Below, piece after piece: positions 46,616-55,589 of a DNA stretch of 64,000 nucleotides. The notes below the pieces were generated by a model. It searched no databases. It was not told the DNA's origin and worked only from the letters and a program-made list of their open reading frames with translations. A program made the position numbers and the translations under genes. This DNA is from Croceivirga sp009797885 (lineage in GTDB: Bacteria > Bacteroidota > Bacteroidia > Flavobacteriales > Flavobacteriaceae), in NCBI GenBank assembly GCA_045866215.1, contig AP035880.1, positions 3,472,001 through 3,536,000 on the forward strand. Direction: 5' to 3'. The first letter of the stretch is position 1. Each line of letters starts with the position of its first letter.

Positions 46616-47953
46616 TTAGATTTTTCCTATCAGGTTCCTTAGGCTGATATGTGCAATCATCAAATCTGCCTGTAGTTCCACTACACTGATCTGTGCGTTC
46701 AAGAGGGAGGTCTGGGCGTCCCTAACGTCCAAATTGGTTGCCTTGCCATTCTTGAATCGTTCCTCCGTACGCTCATACGCTTCCTGAAAGGTGTCCAGAT
46801 TGAGCCGTTCACGTTCCAATTGATCTTCAATGATGTTAATACGATTCACTTGGGTTACCGCATCGGTGACCAATCGGTCCTCCAATTGTTCCTTTTCCAG
46901 TAGGATGGCTTCCCTTTCAAGTTTGGCTGTCCGTACCTCGGATTTGTTCTGACCACCATTAAAGATGTCCATAGTGATACGCCCACCCACGGTATAGCCC
47001 AGGTTGGTGATTTCGGCCAACTGTTGCACGTCATTTTCCTGAAAGAAATATCCATAATTAGCGAATACCCCGATTCTGGGCAATGATCGCGATTTGGCCA
47101 GACCTATCTGATTTTCAGAAATCTGGACTCCTTCCCGGGCAAGCAATAAATTGGGATTATTGGCCAATACCTCCAATTTGATGTCCTCCAGCGAGGAGAT
47201 TTCCATGGCCGTATAGATGGCGGTGACCCAATAGCGTCTTTCCGCTTCATACCCAATTAGGAAATTAAGGTCCCGTTTTAAAGTATTCTTTGCCAATAGT
47301 ACATTATCCAATGTGGTCCTGTCCCGGTTCAGATCGGTCTCGGCATTCAGTATATCAAGACCCGTTGCCTTGCCAAAGGATTTTCTATCCTTAATTCGGG
47401 TAATGCGCTCCTTGGTAATTTCCAGGGTTTCCAAAAGGAGTTCCTCCCTTCGCTGTAGCTTGGCAATCTCCAAAAAGAGTGTGGACACGGAGAGAATGGT
47501 TCCATTGATCGTGGCCCGTTGCTGTAGATTGGCCACTTTATTCTCATTTTGCAGTAGCTTAAAGCGGTATTTTCCACTAAAGCCCGCAAATACCGTATAG
47601 TCCAACTGTGCCGTTCCCTGTAGGGTAGTGGAGGCCACCCCGTCTTCGTCAAAGCTTACCACGGGAGGGTTGGGTTGAAAGGTACGAATGGTCAGATCAG
47701 TGGCATTGTTGGTGTAATTGGCATCCCCGATCAGACTAATGGTCGGCAGTAATCCCGCATTGCCCAAGCGGTTGCGTTCATTGGAAATTTCAACCCTTTT
47801 CTGTTCGATCCGTAGTGCTTGGTTGTTTTCCAAGGCCAGGGCAATGGCCTGTTCCAGGCTTAGGTTTTCCTGGGGCCTATCCTGTGCCGAAAGGGTTGGC
47901 ACTTTTGTAAAGCTGAATACCAAAAACAGCCCTATATAATGTTGAAGTTTCAT
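46616..47953 (-). CDS. TolC-family outer membrane efflux protein
   Basis: Outer-membrane channel component of 445 residues. The signal peptide (FSFTKVPTLSAQ, to residue ~24) is followed by LSLEQAIALALENNQALRIEQ, the typical first helix of the OEP fold. Long amphipathic helices come in two halves, and the second OEP repeat (about residues 230-445) ends in FKNGKATNLDVRDAQTSLLNAQI, again a family signature. It would complete a tripartite pump with the inner-membrane RND protein and the fusion lipoprotein encoded upstream, 12 bp away. No N-terminal lipobox is present. Confidence 0.92.
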   Translation of the reverse strand: MKLQHYIGLFLVFSFTKVPTLSAQDRPQENLSLEQAIALALENNQALRIEQKRVEISNERNRLGNAGLLPTISLIGDANYTNNATDLTIRTFQPNPPVVSFDEDGVASTTLQGTAQLDYTVFAGFSGKYRFKLLQNENKVANLQQRATINGTILSVSTLFLEIAKLQRREELLLETLEITKERITRIKDRKSFGKATGLDILNAETDLNRDRTTLDNVLLAKNTLKRDLNFLIGYEAERRYWVTAIYTAMEISSLEDIKLEVLANNPNLLLAREGVQISENQIGLAKSRSLPRIGVFANYGYFFQENDVQQLAEITNLGYTVGGRITMDIFNGGQNKSEVRTAKLEREAILLEKEQLEDRLVTDAVTQVNRINIIEDQLERERLNLDTFQEAYERTEERFKNGKATNLDVRDAQTSLLNAQISVVELQADLMIAHISLRNLIGKI

Positions 47954-47965
47954 CTCTTTTCTGAA

Positions 47966-50900
47966 TTAGGATAATAGTCTACGTTCTTCTACCAATTCGA
48001 TATCAATACTGGCGGCAGTAACTTCTTTTTTACGCCTTAGGGTCTTATGGTAAAACACCTTTATACCATTGATTACAGTGAGCATGGAGGGCAGGAAGAT
48101 CAATGTCAGTATGGTTCCAAAAATTAGTCCATAGGCTATGGCAATGGCCGTTGGTTTCAAGAACTGGGCACTGACCGAATTGTTCAATAACAGTGGAGCT
48201 AAACCAAAAACTGTGGTAATGGTGGTCAGGACTATAGGTCTGAAGCGTGAAATGGCGGCTTCCTGAAGGGCCGCTGCTGCATTCTTTCCCGTCCTGATCA
48301 GGTCGTTATAGGTAGACAATAACACCAAACCGTTATTGATAAGAATTCCCCATAGGGCGATCATCCCCAAAATGGAGAAAATGCTTACGGGGACATCATG
48401 GACAAAGGAGCCCCAGGCCACCCCCACAAAGGCGAAGGGCAACATGGACAAAATGGCAATGGCCTTACCAAAGGAGCGGTAGTTAAAAAGCACAATGGCG
48501 ATAATCAGGATAAACACAATGGTCGATGGTCCCTGACTGCTGCTTTGGGTTTCCCCGCTCAATCGGGCTTCCCCTTCCAAGGTATAGCGCAGATTGGGAT
48601 ACTTTCCTTTGATTTCCCTTAAAATAGTGGCCTCAGCTTCCGCAAGTACTGCGGGGACCGAAGTCATTAAACTGGCCACATCCGCCTCCACACGAATCTC
48701 GCGGATACCGCTTTGATGATTGATTTCCCTAACACCCACCTTTTCTCGAAAAGTGGCGATTTCCCCAATGGGATAAGATGCTCCCGAGGGTGTGATAAAA
48801 CGCGCGTTTTCCAACTGATCCACACGTTTTCTATCCGTTTCATCGTAACGGAGCCATACTTTTACCTCTTCGTCCCCACGCTGTAAACTTTGTGCTTCAA
48901 GGCCAAAAAACCCCTTACGGATTTGGTTGAATACCTGTCCTTCGGACAGTCCTAAAAAGCGGGCCTTGGGCGTGAGTTCCATTTCCAGTTCCGGCATTCC
49001 TATCTTATCCGTATCGGTAACGTCCTTCAGATCGTCCCGTTGTTCCAAATAGCTGCGAAGCATCCTTTTGGCATGCCTTACCTCTTCAAAATTGGTCCCC
49101 AAAAGGGCAATGGAAACAGGTTTTCCAAACACTGCAATACTACCATAAGAGAGGTTGGTTGCCTCAGGAATTGGCCCAACCTCACGTCGTATGGCATCTG
49201 CTATTTCAAAGCTAAGGATACCCCTTCGGTCACCTTCCATCATATAGATGTTGACCAAACCTTCATCCGTGTTTGGTCCGAGGATGCGTTCCGTATAATT
49301 GATGATATCTTCGCCGTCCTCGCGTTTCTCCCTGTACACTTCGTTCACTTTCCAAATGGCTTCCTCAATCTGTTGCAATCGTGCATTGGTGATGCTTTCA
49401 TCCGTACCTAGGGGCAGTTCCAGTTTGGCCGTTATCACGTCTTGGTCAATGGTAGGGAAAAAAGTTCCCTTGATGAGTCCAGAACCCATGGCACCAACGG
49501 TCAATACCATAAAAATGATGACCAGTGCAATACCTGCAATGGGCCTACGGACAAAAAACTGGATGACTTTCGTATAGACCTTATCCCTGAACCATAACAG
49601 GGAATTGTTGGTCGCCTCGGTAAGTTTCCAAGGCCTGTCCTTTTTGGTCAGCGCCCTGGAACGCGCAATGTGTATGGGTAAAATGAAAATAGTTTCCATA
49701 AGGGCAATAAAGAGTGTGGCGCATACCACAAAAGAGATATCCGAGAAATAGTCTCCCAATTGGCCATCCAGGAAGAAAAACAATGAAAAGGCCAGTGCAG
49801 TGGTCGCCAAGGATGCCATAATCGCGGGAATGACTTCAATCGTCCCTTTTACGGCGGCTTGCAGTGGACTAAGGCCCTCAGTATACTTCTGATAGATATT
49901 TTCCGCTACGACAACACCATCATCCACAATGACCCCAAGGACGACAATCATTCCAAATAAGGACACCTGGTTAATGGTAAGATCGTAGAAATTGGAAAGG
50001 ATGAACATGCCCAAAAGGGCCACGGGAATCTTGAAGGCCACCCAAAAGGCCACCCGCGGGTTTAGGAAGAGTCCAAGTATAATGAGTACAAGCAATATCC
50101 CTTGCCATGCATTGTTCTGGAGTGTACCAATGGCATCGTTTAGGGAGATGCTCTTGTCTTCAATGATTTCCGCAGCAATACCTTCATGGGTTGCATTGAA
50201 TTTGTTCAGATAGTCGTTCACGTATTCTGCATTCTCCAAGATATCTTCTTCCGCTCTTGAAAAAACCTTTAAAATCACGGCTTTTTTACCGTTGATATAG
50301 GTACGGTCCGGCTTATCGGCAAAGCGATCGTTCACATCCGCAACATCCTCGAGCCTAATGATTTTTCCATCAACCGATGTTTTTATCACAATGTCCCTTA
50401 ACCCTTGTGCGGTGTACGAACGATTGTCCAAACGCAGTAAAATGTTTGCACTGCCCGTTTTCAGTTTCCCCCCCGATGCCTTAATGTTTTCACGCTGAAT
50501 GGCGGCACTGACCTCATCAAAGGTAATGTTGTAGGTTCTAAGGTCACTTTCACGAAAGCTGACCTCTATTTCTTCCTCCGGATACCCTGAAAGGATGATT
50601 TGGGAGAGTTCCGGTGAGAACAAAAGTTCATCCTTGATGTTTTTGGCATAATCCTTTAGCTCCCGAACACTCTCACTACCGGTTACCGCAATGGTCATGG
50701 TGTAGTTTAAAATCTCTTCCTTGAAGATTGTAGGGCTTTCGACCTCTGCCGGAAAGGTGGTGATGCGGTCCACCGCATTGGTCACATCCTGTAATACCTC
50801 ATTGGGGTCTGCATCGTCCAGAATTTCTACCTTGACGTTGGCAAAACTTTCTTTTGCGGTGGAGGTGACGCGGCGTACACCCTTTAGACCATCAATATTG

Positions 50901-51109
50901 TCCTCAATCTTATTGACCACATCGGTTTCAAGCTCCTCCGGGGAGGCCCCTCGGTATACGACATTTACGTTGATAAAACTCTCCGGTTCCGGTGGCAAAA
51001 AGTTGGAACGCATACCGGCTACGGTAATCAAACCCAGTACAATGATCAATCCAACAAAAATGTCGGTTATTTTGGGTTTTTGGATGAGATAGGTGATTAG
51101 CTTCTTCAT
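47966..51109 (-). CDS. RND-family efflux pump, inner membrane subunit (AcrB/HAE1-like)
   Basis: Proton-driven RND transporter of 1047 residues, the usual length. Helix 1 lies at about 16-33; a large periplasmic loop follows with YRGASPEELETDVVNKIED, a hallmark of the family. Helices 2-6 follow, and a second loop lies between helices 7 and 8. The proton-relay pair Asp396-Asp397 is intact in GVIVDDGVVVAEN, helix 4. The second half has the matching GMIALWGILINNGLVLLSTYN. Substrates cannot be told; the subgroup common in Bacteroidetes exports drugs, dyes or lipids. It follows the fusion-protein gene by one base and precedes the tolC-like gene, forming one transcription unit under the TetR regulator. 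Confidence 0.93.
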   Translation of the reverse strand: MKKLITYLIQKPKITDIFVGLIIVLGLITVAGMRSNFLPPEPESFINVNVVYRGASPEELETDVVNKIEDNIDGLKGVRRVTSTAKESFANVKVEILDDADPNEVLQDVTNAVDRITTFPAEVESPTIFKEEILNYTMTIAVTGSESVRELKDYAKNIKDELLFSPELSQIILSGYPEEEIEVSFRESDLRTYNITFDEVSAAIQRENIKASGGKLKTGSANILLRLDNRSYTAQGLRDIVIKTSVDGKIIRLEDVADVNDRFADKPDRTYINGKKAVILKVFSRAEEDILENAEYVNDYLNKFNATHEGIAAEIIEDKSISLNDAIGTLQNNAWQGILLVLIILGLFLNPRVAFWVAFKIPVALLGMFILSNFYDLTINQVSLFGMIVVLGVIVDDGVVVAENIYQKYTEGLSPLQAAVKGTIEVIPAIMASLATTALAFSLFFFLDGQLGDYFSDISFVVCATLFIALMETIFILPIHIARSRALTKKDRPWKLTEATNNSLLWFRDKVYTKVIQFFVRRPIAGIALVIIFMVLTVGAMGSGLIKGTFFPTIDQDVITAKLELPLGTDESITNARLQQIEEAIWKVNEVYREKREDGEDIINYTERILGPNTDEGLVNIYMMEGDRRGILSFEIADAIRREVGPIPEATNLSYGSIAVFGKPVSIALLGTNFEEVRHAKRMLRSYLEQRDDLKDVTDTDKIGMPELEMELTPKARFLGLSEGQVFNQIRKGFFGLEAQSLQRGDEEVKVWLRYDETDRKRVDQLENARFITPSGASYPIGEIATFREKVGVREINHQSGIREIRVEADVASLMTSVPAVLAEAEATILREIKGKYPNLRYTLEGEARLSGETQSSSQGPSTIVFILIIAIVLFNYRSFGKAIAILSMLPFAFVGVAWGSFVHDVPVSIFSILGMIALWGILINNGLVLLSTYNDLIRTGKNAAAALQEAAISRFRPIVLTTITTVFGLAPLLLNNSVSAQFLKPTAIAIAYGLIFGTILTLIFLPSMLTVINGIKVFYHKTLRRKKEVTAASIDIELVEERRLLS

Positions 51110-51110
51110 C

Positions 51111-52244
51111 TTACTCCGATATTTTTAGTCCGGACACCGGATTTTGAAAAGTTGTCAAGATCAGTTGGGCATTATCCTTGAGCCCAGCAACAACGGCCTC
51201 GCTAATTTCCGAGTTCATGATTTCTATGGTTTCCTTTCGAATCACGCCATCGCGCAACAGGTGTACCGTATTGTCCCGGTTAATAGCAGTTGCCGGGATT
51301 TTTACGGCATTTTCAAAGGTGCTGGAGGTTACCTGGCCCTCCAGGTACATTCCGCTGCGCAGATTTCTGTCGGATACTTGAAGGAAGACCGGTATATTCT
51401 GCGTATTTGGGTCTACGATATTGTTGATCCGTACCACGGTGGCGATGAACGTTTTGTTCAGGCCCTTGTTGTGGAGCTCTATTTTCTGTCCCACTTTGAG
51501 TACTTGGGCAAGTCCCAATTTTACGGCCGCCTCCACTTCATAGTTGTTATCGCTGATATAAGTGCCCAGGGGTTGCCCAGGGGAAACCAACCCACCGTTA
51601 TCGACAACCGCGGCGGAGAGGGAACCGGTGTAGGGCGCCGTCAGGGTGAACTTTTTCAATCGTTCTTCCTGCGCCTTGATGTTGAAATAGGTGTTGTACA
51701 CCTGTCTGGAGGTCAAGAAATACTTTTCTGGATTTGATTTTGTCCCGGGCAATGTAGGTAAACTGATACCGGATTGGTAATTGTTCACATAGGCCAACCA
51801 ATTTTGATAGTTCTCGGGATAATCCGCCTTAAGGTCGGGCATCATATCCGTAAGGATATTGAGGAATGCACTTTTTTGTGATTCCAGATTTAATGCAAAT
51901 TCCTGACTATCAATCCTAAGCATGGCTTCCCCCTTTTTATAGGTGGTCCCTTCCTTGAACGGTTTGTTTGAAGGAAGAATACGACCTTGTACCTCGGCGA
52001 CCAATTGTGTGGTATACTTCGGGATGACCCTGCCGGTAATGGGCATATAACTGGTGACCGTCCCATTCTTAATGGTCTGGAGCTTTAGATCTGATCTACG
52101 GATGACCTGAACCGCACTTTGTGAGGCCACGGTGGACAGTTGTTCCTGTTCTTTGGTTTCGGGATCTTGTTGTCCTTTCCCGCCACAGGCAATTAGGAAG
52201 GTGCCCATTAGTATGGACAGCATCGCATTCTTGATGGTTTTCAT
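51111..52244 (-). CDS. RND periplasmic adaptor (membrane fusion protein), internal start
   Basis: Alternative gene call within the preceding frame: 377 codons from the ATG at 52244-52242. It has a Lys-rich start, a hydrophobic core and the lipobox LIAC at residues 17-20, then GGKGQQDPETKEQEQ as a soluble tether. The adaptor domains are visible: the barrel-sandwich halves (TQLVAEVQGRILPSNKPFKEGTTYKKGEAMLRID and LTAPYTGSLSAAVVDNG...), a short helical hairpin between them, and a C-terminal beta-barrel region. It links the RND pump to the TolC-like channel. The regulator site 26 bp upstream and the complete signal peptide favour this start. Confidence 0.7.
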   Translation of the reverse strand: MKTIKNAMLSILMGTFLIACGGKGQQDPETKEQEQLSTVASQSAVQVIRRSDLKLQTIKNGTVTSYMPITGRVIPKYTTQLVAEVQGRILPSNKPFKEGTTYKKGEAMLRIDSQEFALNLESQKSAFLNILTDMMPDLKADYPENYQNWLAYVNNYQSGISLPTLPGTKSNPEKYFLTSRQVYNTYFNIKAQEERLKKFTLTAPYTGSLSAAVVDNGGLVSPGQPLGTYISDNNYEVEAAVKLGLAQVLKVGQKIELHNKGLNKTFIATVVRINNIVDPNTQNIPVFLQVSDRNLRSGMYLEGQVTSSTFENAVKIPATAINRDNTVHLLRDGVIRKETIEIMNSEISEAVVAGLKDNAQLILTTFQNPVSGLKISE

Positions 52245-53399
52245 AGCTTTAAAATTGAATTTTAATAGGTGACTATCAGTCACCATAGTTTCCAAAAAAG
52301 GGATTTTCTTTGTGTTTAATGGGTATCGATTTTTTATTTTTTCCGTGGTCACATAGGCGTTTACACTGTTTTCCTTTCCTTTTAGGTTGTTATAGGTCAC
52401 AGGTTGCAAATCAAATACTTGGGATATCCGCTCCCTATTTTTGATGGCATGTTCAGAGATGATGAAATCCGTTTGGTATCGATGGCATTGGGATAGCAAG
52501 CGCGCAGCAGTGTTCAACACATCACCGTGATAGACCAAATGTTTTACTTCACGGCCGATTTCACTTTGCACTACCTGTCCGCTGTGCACCGCACATTTGA
52601 ACTTGGGTTGTAGTTGGTAGGCACTGGCGAAAGCAAGTTCATTTTCCTGTAAATAGGCCTTAAAATCAAAGAAGAGATGCAAAGCGGTAAGATCCGCGTT
52701 AGGGGTACTTTCCTTCCAAGTGATAACCGCCTCATCCCCAACATATTGATAGATTTCAAAAGGGGTGAAGGCCACCAATTCATTTAACAATCGGAAGCAG
52801 TCCCGTAATAGATTGGCATATTTTTCACTACCCAATCGCTCTGCAATGGTTGTGGCTTCGTTCAGATCGATGAACATAAATCCCCTTTGCACAAGTTTGG
52901 GTTTTATGATTTCGCCCATGGATTGCGATAACAGGCGCTGGATACTACCGGAACGGCGTTCAAGATTGGAAATAAAGAACATTAGGACACTCACGAGGGC
53001 GAAGTAGAATACTAGAGAAATAAAGTAGGTATTACCGAGACTATTATATATTGCCCGCGGGATGTCCAAAGTATCGTAAATGACATAATGGAGGGCAAAC
53101 AGCCCCATGCAAGCCATGACAAAAATTGTTACCGAAAGCAATATCAGCCAGAAAAGTCGGAAGGCATTGGAATACCCCCAGGATAGCATCCGGTCGCCAA
53201 GTTCCTTGTAGGTAATGCTGGCAATTGAAATAATGAGTAATGCGCCATTGGCAATGCCCATAAACTCATAAAAGCTTAGTGTATGGGCGATATGCTGTTG
53301 TTCGATTTGTGGGTTTATCAGTAGGGCTAAAACAAAATACACATTGGTTGCTGCCAAGGCGATTATGGAAAGTATGGTATGACTTACAAGGTGTTTCAT
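51111..53399 (-). CDS. Class III nucleotide cyclase fused in frame to an RND membrane-fusion lipoprotein
   Basis: One open frame of 762 codons joins two proteins normally separate. Residues 1-~150 contain about four membrane helices. Residues ~165-340 are a class III adenylate/guanylate cyclase domain with FMFIDLNEATTIAERLG (metal Asp), QYVGDEAVITW and NTAARLL (catalytic Asn and Arg), all retained. A ~40-residue linker follows. At Met386 a complete lipoprotein signal begins (MKTIKNAMLSILMGTFLIAC), and the rest is an HlyD-like periplasmic adaptor. A lipobox in mid-protein makes no sense for a single chain. The linker DNA carries a regulator palindrome (52268-52284). I infer that the adaptor is translated from Met386 and that the cyclase stop codon was lost, or that both forms are made. 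The start abuts the DUF2461 stop with no gap. Confidence 0.8.
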   Translation of the reverse strand: MKHLVSHTILSIIALAATNVYFVLALLINPQIEQQHIAHTLSFYEFMGIANGALLIISIASITYKELGDRMLSWGYSNAFRLFWLILLSVTIFVMACMGLFALHYVIYDTLDIPRAIYNSLGNTYFISLVFYFALVSVLMFFISNLERRSGSIQRLLSQSMGEIIKPKLVQRGFMFIDLNEATTIAERLGSEKYANLLRDCFRLLNELVAFTPFEIYQYVGDEAVITWKESTPNADLTALHLFFDFKAYLQENELAFASAYQLQPKFKCAVHSGQVVQSEIGREVKHLVYHGDVLNTAARLLSQCHRYQTDFIISEHAIKNRERISQVFDLQPVTYNNLKGKENSVNAYVTTEKIKNRYPLNTKKIPFLETMVTDSHLLKFNFKAMKTIKNAMLSILMGTFLIACGGKGQQDPETKEQEQLSTVASQSAVQVIRRSDLKLQTIKNGTVTSYMPITGRVIPKYTTQLVAEVQGRILPSNKPFKEGTTYKKGEAMLRIDSQEFALNLESQKSAFLNILTDMMPDLKADYPENYQNWLAYVNNYQSGISLPTLPGTKSNPEKYFLTSRQVYNTYFNIKAQEERLKKFTLTAPYTGSLSAAVVDNGGLVSPGQPLGTYISDNNYEVEAAVKLGLAQVLKVGQKIELHNKGLNKTFIATVVRINNIVDPNTQNIPVFLQVSDRNLRSGMYLEGQVTSSTFENAVKIPATAINRDNTVHLLRDGVIRKETIEIMNSEISEAVVAGLKDNAQLILTTFQNPVSGLKISE
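52268..52284 (-). promoter_or_regulatory. TetR-type operator inside the cyclase-adaptor frame
   Basis: GGTGACTATCAGTCACC: 7-bp arms (GGTGACT/AGTCACC) around a 3-bp centre. The 13-bp core TGACTATCAGTCA is identical to the site at 54074-54086 and similar to 54708-54720 at the tetR start. It lies 24-40 bp before the internal ATG of the adaptor (52244) and encodes residues 372-378 of the long frame. Confidence 0.7.
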
Positions 53400-54065
53400 T
53401 TAGGCGACGGATAGGGCTTTTTCCAAATAATTGTTGAGTGGTTTGAGCTCGAGATAGGCCTCTTCCACAAAGTCGACAAAATTTTCACTGGTAACCATTT
53501 CTTCGGTAAGGGTAACCTGGGCGGTAAGGTTGTTGTATCGTAATAAATCGATATGCCTGTGATCCCTGGGATATCCTTTTGGGGAACTTTTGAGTCTTTT
53601 GGGATCTTCGGCAAGGCCCCCAAAAATTCTTTGGAACCCTTTTTGGCCTATGATTTCCAGCAATGCCTCCCCGTCATAATCAATGGCCTCCCTCACTTGC
53701 TTCAAAACGCTTTTTTCCGGAGCCCAAAGTCCTCCTCCCAAAAACGACCAACTAAGACCGGCAGCAATGTGGATATGTGCTATGGGATCGGTCTTAACAG
53801 TTGGTGAAAACGCGAAATAGTCCTTGTAAATGGGTTTGTTGGGATGAAAGACCCGGTTATTGTTAATTCGCATCACGGTATGCTTTGCCTCAAACTGCGC
53901 AAAGTAGGGATTGTGCTTTGAGAGCCGCTCCAGGATAAGACCCACCTCTTCCAACCAACGGTTCCTGGCGTTGTGGTAACGTTTCCTATTGGCGTCCATC
54001 CATTCCTTTGAATTGTTGCTTTTTAGGTCCCTGAGAAAATCAAATATGTATTTTTTGTCTATCAT
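53400..54065 (-). CDS. DUF2461 (TIGR02453) family protein
   Basis: Cytoplasmic protein of 221 residues with the full-length DUF2461 layout: FDFLRDLKSNNSKEWMDANRKRY near the N-terminus, RINNNRVFHPNKPIYKDYFA in the middle, and GGGLWAPEKSVLKQVREAID. The biochemical role of the family is not known to me. It sits between tetR and the cyclase-adaptor frame in a compact operon. A copy of the TetR-type operator lies 9 bp before its start codon, so its expression probably follows the pump. Confidence 0.88.
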   Translation of the reverse strand: MIDKKYIFDFLRDLKSNNSKEWMDANRKRYHNARNRWLEEVGLILERLSKHNPYFAQFEAKHTVMRINNNRVFHPNKPIYKDYFAFSPTVKTDPIAHIHIAAGLSWSFLGGGLWAPEKSVLKQVREAIDYDGEALLEIIGQKGFQRIFGGLAEDPKRLKSSPKGYPRDHRHIDLLRYNNLTAQVTLTEEMVTSENFVDFVEEAYLELKPLNNYLEKALSVA

Positions 54066-54072
54066 TTTAAAA

Positions 54073-54086
54073 GTGACTATCAGTCA
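54073..54086 (-). promoter_or_regulatory. TetR-type operator before the DUF2461 gene
   Basis: The core TGACTATCAGTCA at 54074-54086 is an exact copy of the site at 52270-52282. It lies in the 37-bp gap between the tetR stop (54103) and the DUF2461 start (54065). Confidence 0.65.
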
Positions 54087-54102
54087 TGTTGATGTAAAAA
54101 AA

Positions 54103-54705
54103 TTAGGTTTTCATTCCGTCGACAAGTACATTGACATAGGATTGGAACAGTTCGCGTTGTTCAATCTTCTCGCTGTCCTTTAGGAAGGCCTTTTTGGCAT
54201 CCATGAATTGCATTACTCCCATACAGCTTCCCCAACAGAAGTAATTGGATATGAGTGGATTTACCGTTTTTTTGATGAAACCATTATCTATCTGTCGTTG
54301 AATGTGCTCGGTAAAGAAAATCTGCAACATATGGCTTATGCTGAGATAGGATTCCGCCGTGGTATTGAAATCAGGTCTTTCCATATACACGAGCAACTCA
54401 AAGTAACGGGGATAATCCTGTTCATAATGGTAGACCGACATCAGAATGTTTCTGGTCTGCTCAATGCCGTTGGGGGTATTCCTTTCACTGAGCTTAAAGT
54501 AGTTCAGAAGTTGGTTTAGGGCTTTGGTACTGACCTCGGCCAGAAGATCGTCCTTACTTTCAAAATATTTATACACGGTACCCTTGGCGATGCCTAAGTG
54601 TTCTATGACTTTATCCACTGTAAATTCGTTTACACCCACTTCCAGCAATATGGTGTCCGCGGCATTAACGATTTGTTTTTGTTTGGATGTAATAGTCAAG
54701 CTCAT
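54103..54705 (-). CDS. TetR/AcrR-family transcriptional regulator of the efflux operon
   Basis: Repressor of 200 residues with an N-terminal TetR HTH (residues ~9-55). KQKQIVNAADTILLEVGVNEFTVDKVIEHLGIAKGTVYKYFESKDDLL shows the standard helix 1, turn and recognition helix (GTVYKYF). The rest is a variable ligand-binding helical domain (about 70-200). First gene of the - strand operon. A palindrome lies at its own start and two further copies occur downstream, so autoregulation and control of the pump are likely. The ligand is unknown. Confidence 0.92.
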   Translation of the reverse strand: MSLTITSKQKQIVNAADTILLEVGVNEFTVDKVIEHLGIAKGTVYKYFESKDDLLAEVSTKALNQLLNYFKLSERNTPNGIEQTRNILMSVYHYEQDYPRYFELLVYMERPDFNTTAESYLSISHMLQIFFTEHIQRQIDNGFIKKTVNPLISNYFCWGSCMGVMQFMDAKKAFLKDSEKIEQRELFQSYVNVLVDGMKT

Positions 54706-54707
54706 AA

Positions 54708-54720
54708 TGACTGTTGGTCA
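54708..54720 (-). promoter_or_regulatory. TetR-type operator at the tetR start
   Basis: TGACTGTTGGTCA, three bases before the tetR start codon. Read on the - strand it is TGACCAACAGTCA, against TGACTGATAGTCA for the other two sites. It lies directly downstream of the -7 box, where a bound repressor would cover the transcription start. Confidence 0.65.
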
Positions 54721-54722
54721 GA

Positions 54723-54730
54723 CAAAGATA
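54723..54730 (-). promoter_or_regulatory. -7 box of the tetR-led efflux operon
   Basis: On the - strand TATCTTTG matches TAnnTTTG exactly, and ends two bases before the operator. No clear -33 box is seen in the A/T-rich upstream DNA. Confidence 0.55.
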
Positions 54731-55079
54731 GTTAAAACTTTTATTGTTTAAAGTTTTTAAAATAAAATTCAACAAAATGGCTTTTTGGAAATGATATTGG
54801 TCCATTCCGATTCTCCTGTTGAGGTCCTCTGGTTCACATCAATGGGTCTTATCCCAGTCCATTTTTGACGTCCCGATTCCATTCCAAATTTCATCAATTG
54901 GATAGCCTTTTTTCGTATTGATAAGAGGGCCCCACTGGAGAACCATATCATGGGGTTGATGAAAACCTGGGAGGGGTTTCACTTTTACTGGCGACGCTTT
55001 ATAAAAGGAGTTAGGGATGTCGAGGATTTGCTTTTTAGGGCTGTTCTAAAGTCATGACCTACCGGGCTATGCCCAAGTA
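54731..55079. other. Intergenic stretch without a gene
   Basis: A/T-rich DNA upstream of the efflux operon and downstream of the ClbS-like gene. A 60-codon frame at 54769-54951 lacks protein-like features. I see nothing else. Confidence 0.5.
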
Positions 55080-55589
55080 TCATTTCCCCAATTGTTTTAT
55101 AGCTTTCCGCATTAGTTTAAGGCCCCAGTCGTAATGACTGGAGGTACAGCTTACAAAGTATGCTCCCATGGCATTATTGCCCGTCCATCCATATCTGCGG
55201 CGTTCGAAGAGTTCATCGTTGGCATGGGCATCCACAAGTGCCATAATGTCCCTATGGGATTTTTCAAGAAGTGCTTTGGCCTCATTTAAGGGTGTTCCAT
55301 TGTAGCGCTCCCATATTTCACGGTTCAATTGTGGGATTTCCCGCCAATTGTAAGCTTTGGAAGGGATATCGGGCTTTTCCCCGCGCATCCCCACCGTGTA
55401 CCATTCCAGTACCATCAAATGCCAATGATGCAAGTGGGCCAGAATGTCCCGTATATTGCGGTTCATAGTGCCATCGGGAAACTCGCAGTGCTGTACTTCA
55501 AGAGGGAGACCATTGATGTAGTCCATAAGTTTGTTATAGTTTTTCTCCCCTAAGTCTTGAAGGTCCTTTTTGGTTTGGGGTCTAGCCAT
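55080..55589 (-). CDS. ClbS/DfsB-family four-helix bundle protein
   Basis: Cytoplasmic protein of 169 residues in the ClbS/DfsB (DUF1706) family, part of the DinB-like four-helix bundle superfamily. Supporting words are MARPQTKKDLQDLGEKNYNKL at the start, NRNIRDILAHLHHWHLMVLEWY in the centre and the C-terminal GAYFVSCTSSHYDWGLKLMRKA. ClbS itself protects against colibactin; other members are of unknown function, and no toxin cluster is nearby, so a protective role is only a possibility. It is transcribed away from the AraC gene at 55780, with a shared 190-bp intergenic region. Confidence 0.85.
   Translation of the reverse strand: MARPQTKKDLQDLGEKNYNKLMDYINGLPLEVQHCEFPDGTMNRNIRDILAHLHHWHLMVLEWYTVGMRGEKPDIPSKAYNWREIPQLNREIWERYNGTPLNEAKALLEKSHRDIMALVDAHANDELFERRRYGWTGNNAMGAYFVSCTSSHYDWGLKLMRKAIKQLGK

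Noticed and set aside
54769..54951. 60-codon frame upstream of the efflux operon
   Set aside because: Low-complexity, no motif and placed in an A/T-rich spacer.
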